A stretch of DNA of 8,821 nucleotides from an uncultured bacterium (GTDB lineage: Bacteria; Pseudomonadota; Gammaproteobacteria; Burkholderiales; Burkholderiaceae_E): positions 1 through 8,821 of the forward strand of contig CAIPGD010000417.1 of assembly GCA_903864485.1 (NCBI GenBank). The letters run 5' to 3'. A program made the position numbers and the translations under genes. Under the pieces are notes generated by a model, which saw only the letters and a list, made by a program, of their open reading frames with translations, was not told where the DNA came from and did no database searches. Below are positions 5,851-8,821 of the stretch, one piece after another (position 1 is the stretch's first letter; the number at the start of each line of letters is the position of its first letter).

Positions 5851-7281
5851 TCAGCGCCCCGGAATCCAGTTCGTCCCAGCCAGAGGCACCTGGGCCATCG
5901 CGGCAGCTTCAACGGTCAGAGCGACGAGGTCCTCGCGCTCCATGTGATGGACATCTTGCTTGCCGCAAGCCCTTGCCAGCGTGGTGAGCTCCATCGTCAG
6001 TGTCTTGAGGTAATTGCGCAGATGCTTGGCGCCCCAGGCGGGTTGCAGGCGTTGCTCGAGCACCGCGTCCTGCGTCGTAATACCCACAGGGCAGCGACCC
6101 GTATGACAATGGTGGCAGGTACCAGGTGCAGCGCCCAGCGCAGCATAGTCAGCCCGAGCGTCGACCGGTCGACCGTCGTCAAACCAGACATCCCGGTTGC
6201 AACCCAGGGCCATCAGGGTGCCCTGCCCAATCGAGACTGCATCGGCCCCCATCGCGAGGGCTTTCGCGACATCCGCGCCGGTTCGGATACCGCCAGAGAC
6301 GATCAGTTGCACCTTGCCGATCATGTCGAGGTCCTCCAGCGCAGCCACTGCCTGACGGACTGCAGCGAGGGTTGGGATCCCCACATGCTCGATAAAACAG
6401 GTTTGGGTGGCGGCCGTGCCGCCCTGCATGCCGTCGACCACGACGACATCGGCCCCCGCATGGACTGCGAGTTTGACGTCGTTGAACACGCGAGTCGCGC
6501 CGACCTTAACGTAGATTGGCTTCTCCCAATCGGTCATCTCGCGATATTCGCGAATCTTGATGGCCAGGTCATCGGGTCCCGTCCAATCCGGATGACGGGA
6601 GGCCGAACGCTGATCGACGCCCTCGGGGAGGGTCCGCATGGCGGCCACTCGTGGGTTGACTTTCTGTCCCAGCAACATGCCGCCACCGCCAGGCTTGGCA
6701 CCTTGACCAATCACCACCTCGATCGCATCGGCTCGGCGCAAATCATCCGGATTAAAACCGTAGCGCGACGGCAGACACTGGTAGACCAGGGTCTTCGAGG
6801 CATCGCGCTCCTCGTTGGTCATCCCACCGTCGCCCGTCGTGGTCGAGGTGCCCATCTCGGAGGCCGCCCGACCAATCGCCTGCTTGACGTTCGCTGAGAG
6901 GGAGCCAAAGCTCATGCCGGCGATCGTGATCGGAATTTCGAGCTCAATTGGCTTGGTCGCGAAGCGCGTCCCCAACACGGTTTTCGTCGAGCATCGCTCC
7001 CGATAACCTTCGAGCGGATACCGCGACAGTGAGGCCGCCAGTAACAACAAATCGTCAAAATGCGGGACCCGGCGTTTCGCGCCAAGACCCCGAATTTCAT
7101 AGAGGCCCGTGCTCGAGGCGCGATGGATGTAATCGAGGATTTGCCGATCAAAGGAGGCGGATTCTTCACCTGATCGGTTCGGAGAGATCGGCGAATTCAG
7201 CGATGTCGCCGAATCGGGATTCGTCGGAATATCCGGCGCGCTTGTCGTGCTCAATTTTGTGTTCATCCTAAGGCTCGACAT
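5851..7281 (-). CDS. glxD: FMN/Fe-S glutamate synthase-like subunit (GlxD / MgsC type)
   Basis: The 476-residue product corresponds to the FMN-binding synthase domain of GltB, encoded here as a separate protein. In the family this subunit receives ammonia from the amidotransferase and forms glutamate, or N-methylglutamate in MgsC, from 2-oxoglutarate. Visible motifs are AGMSFGSLSANVKQAI (121-136), GQGAKPGGGGMLLGQKV (192-208), VVDGMQGGTAA (281-291) and the FMN phosphate loop SGGIRTGADVAKALAMGADA (329-348). The Fe-S cysteines are Cys389, Cys392 and Cys397 in TCHHCHTGRCPVGI; the C-x2-C-x4-C spacing differs from the C-x5-C-x4-C of Azospirillum GltB. The first 40 or so residues are Ser/Pro/Asn-rich and probably disordered. 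The ATG at 7281 lies seven bases after the end of glxC; an alternative ATG at 7266 (MNTKLSTT) also fits. It is third in the split-synthase operon. Glutamate versus N-methylglutamate synthesis is undecided. Confidence 0.9.
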   Translation of the reverse strand: MSSLRMNTKLSTTSAPDIPTNPDSATSLNSPISPNRSGEESASFDRQILDYIHRASSTGLYEIRGLGAKRRVPHFDDLLLLAASLSRYPLEGYRERCSTKTVLGTRFATKPIELEIPITIAGMSFGSLSANVKQAIGRAASEMGTSTTTGDGGMTNEERDASKTLVYQCLPSRYGFNPDDLRRADAIEVVIGQGAKPGGGGMLLGQKVNPRVAAMRTLPEGVDQRSASRHPDWTGPDDLAIKIREYREMTDWEKPIYVKVGATRVFNDVKLAVHAGADVVVVDGMQGGTAATQTCFIEHVGIPTLAAVRQAVAALEDLDMIGKVQLIVSGGIRTGADVAKALAMGADAVSIGQGTLMALGCNRDVWFDDGRPVDARADYAALGAAPGTCHHCHTGRCPVGITTQDAVLEQRLQPAWGAKHLRNYLKTLTMELTTLARACGKQDVHHMEREDLVALTVEAAAMAQVPLAGTNWIPGR

Positions 7282-7287
7282 GAAGGT

Positions 7288-7977
7288 TCAGTATTCCTGG
7301 TCAGCATCTGCATTCCAGTGATAGAGCGTGCGCGCCGAAGCGACCCGCTTGAAAGTCTGTGGGTCGTGCTGCAAACCGGCCTGATTCAATAAATCACCCA
7401 CGACCTGAAGGTCGCTCTCCGTCATTGGCTCGATCTGCGCATCCGCACCCAGCGACGCGATTGTGCCGCGCACATACAGGACGGCTTCGTAAAGAGAATC
7501 CCCGAGGGCCTGCCCGGCGTTACCGCAAATCACCATTCGACCGGCCTGCGCCATAAAGGCCGAGAAGCTTCCGACCGAGCCGCCCACCACGATGTCACCT
7601 CCCTTGAGGGAAATCCCACAACGCAGGCCGGCGTCCCCCTCGATCACCAATAATCCGCCGTGGGCCGAAGCACCCGCGCCGTTTGAGGCGAAGCCGGCCA
7701 CATGCACCCGACCACTCATCATGTTTTCGGCAACCCCCGTGCTGGCACTGCCCTCGATCCGGACATGAGCCTGCTGATTCATGCCGGCTGCGTAATAGCC
7801 CGCATGGCCGTGAATCGTGACCTCAACGGGGGCATTCAGGCCAACCGCAATGTTATGGGCCCCGTCAGGGTTGTGAATCTCCACGCGACAGCCGGCAAGC
7901 GTTTCGGACGGGCCATGCAGGCGTTGATTGACACTGCGCAGGCTCTCCTGCGCCAGATCAAAGCTTAGCGTTTCCAC
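7288..7977 (-). CDS. glxC: GXGXG-domain glutamate synthase-like subunit (GlxC / MgsB type)
   Basis: The 229-residue product corresponds to the C-terminal beta-helix domain of GltB, a structural domain that in the fused enzyme packs against the amidotransferase and synthase domains. The repeated Gly-rich turns are plain: VTIHGHAGYYAAGM (53-66), VRIEGSASTGVAENM (72-86), VHVAGFASNGAGASAHGG (91-108), VIEGDAGLRCGISLKGGDIVV (111-131 region), VGSFSAFMAQAGRMVICGNAG (135-155 region) and LYVRGTIASLG (167-177). The C-terminus FKRVASARTLYHW is typical of the stand-alone GlxC/MgsB form. The start is a GTG at 7975-7977, supported by AGAGGA nine bases upstream. It overlaps the end of the amidotransferase gene by 13 bases, and glxD begins seven bases after its stop, so the three are one operon with coupled translation. 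Confidence 0.9.
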   Translation of the reverse strand: METLSFDLAQESLRSVNQRLHGPSETLAGCRVEIHNPDGAHNIAVGLNAPVEVTIHGHAGYYAAGMNQQAHVRIEGSASTGVAENMMSGRVHVAGFASNGAGASAHGGLLVIEGDAGLRCGISLKGGDIVVGGSVGSFSAFMAQAGRMVICGNAGQALGDSLYEAVLYVRGTIASLGADAQIEPMTESDLQVVGDLLNQAGLQHDPQTFKRVASARTLYHWNADADQEY

Positions 7978-8821
7978 ACGTACATTTCCTCTGGAGCGGG
8001 TTCAAAAACATTCGCGTGCTTGACGCCTGGCAGATGCGCCAGCGAGCGAAACTCGGACGCGATCGCCACGTAATCATCGGTCTCGGCGACGACGGCGGGC
8101 TTGCAGGCAAAGGGGTCGCGGATGAGCGCCAATTCCGTCGCGGTTCCCATCAAAAACGTATAGAACCCATCGAGCGCTTCGAAACCCTTTTGCAACGCGC
8201 CCGGGAGGTCATCGCCTTCGCGCAGGCGCCATTCCAGAAAGCGACATGCCGCCTCGGTATCGTTATCGGTATCGAAATGAATCCCGCGGGGCTCGAGCAT
8301 GCGCCGAATTCCGTTCGGATTCGACAACGAGCCATTGTGGACGAGGCAAAAGTCTTCGCCCGCGGTGAATGGATGGGCGCGGTCGGGGGTCACGGCTGAT
8401 TCGGTCGCCATGCGGGTATGGCCCACTAAATGGGTGCCGCGAAGTGACTCGAACCCGTAACGCTCAGCGACTTCCGCGGGCGTACCAATGTCCTTAAACA
8501 GGTCAATACTTCGCCCGGCCGACATCAGATGCAAGGCGGGCGCATAGCCCGTAATCCACTGTCGAACGGGCGCAACCCCGCCCTCGAACGCGATCACGGC
8601 CTGATTACCACGCACCCGGGCGCTCGCCGCGACCCCGAGGGCTGCGTTCAGCGCGGCGACCAATCCGTGCCAGTCGTACATTGCACCTGCGTCAGTTAAG
8701 CCCGAATACAAACTGATCTGACGCTGGCCCTCAGGCAGCGGATCGGAAAACACAGCCATCCCCGCCGAGTCAGGGCCACGGTCGCTCATCCCGATCAGCA
8801 TCGGGACCATCAACTCGCCCA
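7965..8821 (-). CDS. glxB: Class II glutamine amidotransferase subunit, glutamate synthase-like (GlxB / MgsA type), 5' end outside window
   Basis: This is the glutaminase piece of the split synthase, which hydrolyses glutamine and channels ammonia to the FMN subunit. About 285 residues are visible, and the frame stays open to the window edge. The family length is near 300, so roughly 15-20 N-terminal residues are missing, including the catalytic Cys of the MCGI start. Visible motifs, counted from the TTG codon at 8811-8813, are SDRGPDSAGM (10-19), the substrate-binding GTHLVGHTRMATESAV (126-141), HNGSLSNPNGIRR (159-171), FDTDNDTEAACRF (180-192) and RDPFACKPAVV (232-242). The methionines near the edge lie within the conserved VPMLIGMSDRGPDSAG block, so none is a true start. 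The gene ends with a TAA at 7965, overlapping glxC by 13 bases. The promoter and any upstream partner lie beyond the window. Confidence 0.92.
   Translation of the reverse strand, partial: GELMVPMLIGMSDRGPDSAGMAVFSDPLPEGQRQISLYSGLTDAGAMYDWHGLVAALNAALGVAASARVRGNQAVIAFEGGVAPVRQWITGYAPALHLMSAGRSIDLFKDIGTPAEVAERYGFESLRGTHLVGHTRMATESAVTPDRAHPFTAGEDFCLVHNGSLSNPNGIRRMLEPRGIHFDTDNDTEAACRFLEWRLREGDDLPGALQKGFEALDGFYTFLMGTATELALIRDPFACKPAVVAETDDYVAIASEFRSLAHLPGVKHANVFEPAPEEMYVWKR
7987..7992 (-). promoter_or_regulatory. Ribosome binding site for glxC, fixing its GTG start
   Basis: The minus strand reads AGAGGA at 7992 to 7987, nine bases before the GTG at 7977. It lies inside the last codons of the amidotransferase gene. 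No ATG in the glxC frame is better placed, so this site decides in favour of the GTG start. Confidence 0.6.

Noticed and set aside
5693..5947. 84-codon + strand frame crossing the gap and the end of glxD
   Set aside because: It runs in a different frame from the MobA-like segment, shows no family resemblance and overlaps the end of glxD.
5944..6897. 317-codon open frame on the + strand antisense to glxD
   Set aside because: It lies wholly inside a well-supported gene, its translation shows no recognisable family or consistent hydrophobic pattern, and long antisense frames are expected in GC-rich genes.

Overview
The window looks like chromosomal DNA from a proteobacterium, most likely gamma or beta. 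It has moderately high GC, G/C-rich third codon positions, tightly packed genes with ATGA-type overlaps, a single-chain (homodimeric) AceE-type pyruvate dehydrogenase E1, an MsrQ/YedZ haem membrane protein and a GlxBCD-type split glutamate synthase. No tRNA, rRNA, CRISPR array or insertion sequence was recognised. This placement rests on gene families and composition only.

There are two transcriptional blocks. On the + strand (14-1632) an EamA/DMT-family exporter overlaps msrQ by four bases. On the - strand, reading from the right edge leftwards, are a class II glutamine amidotransferase subunit (5' end cut by the window), a GXGXG-domain subunit, an FMN/Fe-S glutamate-synthase subunit, then a 210-bp gap, an AceE-type 2-oxoacid dehydrogenase E1, and an amidase-signature hydrolase overlapping aceE by four bases. 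The two blocks converge with only four bases between msrQ and the amidase gene.

The three right-hand genes are the three pieces of a GltB-like enzyme: glutaminase domain, beta-helical GXGXG domain and FMN synthase domain. They match the GlxB/GlxC/GlxD set of rhizobia and the MgsA/B/C N-methylglutamate synthase set of methylamine users. Which of the two cannot be decided here, because the genes that normally settle it (gmaS or a type III glutamine synthetase, mgdABCD) are not visible. Together the subunits should take amide nitrogen from glutamine, or an amine, and build glutamate or N-methylglutamate from 2-oxoglutarate.

The 210-bp gap between this trio and aceE is the most unusual spot. It carries a + strand open frame whose end resembles the middle of MobA (molybdenum cofactor guanylyltransferase, PCDxP motif) but lacks the N-terminal GTP-binding half, so it looks like a gene remnant. 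The same gap holds a plausible aceE promoter whose -10 box is exactly the loop of a 6-bp inverted repeat. aceE has no aceF or lpd next to it and is instead translationally coupled to an amidase gene. Two genes, the exporter and the amidase, end in short in-frame tandem repeats that encode low-complexity tails.
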